A model generated the notes under the pieces. It searched no databases, was not told the DNA's origin, and saw nothing but the letters and a program-made list of their open reading frames with translations. Of a stretch of 7,781 nt of DNA, positions 7,221-7,781 are shown one piece after another; the stretch's first letter is position 1; the number at the start of each line of letters is the position of its first letter. The stretch is taken from assembly GCA_029778935.1 (NCBI GenBank), contig JAKPBM010000431.1:1-7781 (forward strand), written 5' to 3'. The stretch comes from Bacillota bacterium. GTDB taxonomy: Bacteria > Bacillota > Clostridia > Oscillospirales > QAMX01. Made by a program: the position numbers and the translations under genes.

Positions 7221-7243
7221 ATAAAAAAATAGGGGGAAAAATC

Positions 7244-7781
7244 ATGAAGAAAAGACTGGCACTGCTGCTTGTCGGTTGCTTCCTGGTGACGCTGTTTGCC
7301 GGTTGCGGCGGCGGCCCCAAGGTCGGCGGACAGATCATCGTTGGCAACACGACGGAACTGTCTGGTGACTGGGAAGGCACCTGGCAGAACAACGGCGCCG
7401 ACGCTGACATCCGCGAGATGACTTATGGCTATGCCACCGTCACCCTCAGCAAGGACGCCGAATTCATCTGGGACGAGAACGTCGTTAAGAGCCACACCGA
7501 GAAAATGAACGACGACGGCACCAAGACGTTCACGATCACCATCCACAACGACCTCAAGTGGAACGACGGCAAGCCCATTACGGCGAAGGACTACGTCCTG
7601 CGCATCGCGCTGTTCTCCTCGCCCATTATTAAGAAGTTGGGTAACCGCGCCACCTACGGCCTGAACTTCGTCGGCTACAATGATTTTGTTTCCGGCGCGA
7701 GCAAGACCTTCACGGGCGTCCGCCTGCTGGACGAGTACACTTTCTCCGTGACGGTTCGGGCCGACTATCTTCCCTATTACT
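7244..7781 (+). CDS. Peptide-type ABC transporter solute-binding lipoprotein (partial)
   Basis: This is the first 179 codons of a gene cut by the window edge. The product looks like an SBP_bac_5 (OppA/DppA-type) binding protein, which captures oligopeptides or related ligands outside the membrane and delivers them to an ABC importer. Residues 1-21 are a lipoprotein signal: MKKR, a hydrophobic stretch, then LFAG-Cys21 as the lipobox, followed by a Gly-rich linker. The family-typical run TFTITIHNDLKWNDGKPITAKDYV lies at about residues 93-116. The start ATG at 7244 follows AGGGGG by 7 nt. Codon use differs from the upstream genes: AAC and AAG strongly prevail over AAT and AAA, as in highly expressed genes, in keeping with its perfect promoter. 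The full family size is about 500-600 residues, so most of the protein lies outside. Nickel or other ligands remain possible. Confidence 0.85.
   Translation, partial: MKKRLALLLVGCFLVTLFAGCGGGPKVGGQIIVGNTTELSGDWEGTWQNNGADADIREMTYGYATVTLSKDAEFIWDENVVKSHTEKMNDDGTKTFTITIHNDLKWNDGKPITAKDYVLRIALFSSPIIKKLGNRATYGLNFVGYNDFVSGASKTFTGVRLLDEYTFSVTVRADYLPYY

Overview
The window reads as ordinary bacterial chromosome, most likely from a moderately GC-rich member of the Bacillota. The grounds are purine-rich Shine-Dalgarno sites with tight spacing, consensus TTGACA/TATAAT promoters, a DUF6062-type protein (a family I associate with Bacillota) and the RadC variant present. A Negativicutes-like or clostridial host would fit, but the sequence alone does not settle this. 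No phage, insertion sequence, CRISPR array, tRNA or rRNA was seen.

Layout. Positions 1-595 hold no convincing gene. They contain a pair of inverted DnaA-box-like 9-mers (70-104), several inverted repeats, and a strong leftward intrinsic terminator built on a perfect 28-bp palindrome (244-279). Next comes guaB (IMP dehydrogenase, 596-2068) on the minus strand, driven by a perfect consensus promoter at 2118-2146. From the same divergent intergenic region a plus-strand gene (2249-2986) encodes a membrane-anchored zinc-finger anti-sigma-like protein. It is preceded by an ECF-type promoter candidate (GGAAC-N16-CGTC) and followed by a clear terminator (2991-3028).

A second plus-strand unit starts from a TTGAAA-17-TATAAT promoter (3060-3088). 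It runs through four closely spaced genes: a DUF6062-like protein with two CxxC...CxxH modules (3138-3836), an N-acetylglucosamine-6-phosphate deacetylase-like enzyme (nagA, 3850-5034), an uncharacterised amidohydrolase_2-type metal hydrolase (5047-6288), and a RadC-like JAMM protein (6320-7033). Gaps are 13, 12 and 31 nt, and no terminator is visible between the genes, so they are probably co-transcribed. Amino-sugar deacetylation and the unknown hydrolase are the metabolic core. DUF6062 and RadC may be there only by shared transcription.

The window ends in the 5' part of a solute-binding lipoprotein of the oligopeptide/dipeptide type (7244 to beyond 7781). It has its own perfect consensus promoter (7164-7191), nearby palindromes that could be operators, and codon use suggesting high expression.

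I see no clear new multi-gene system. The points most worth following are the ECF-type promoter in front of an anti-sigma gene that has no sigma gene beside it, the internal duplication of putative metal-binding modules in the DUF6062 protein, the nagA plus unknown hydrolase pair, and the structured untranslated segment downstream of guaB.
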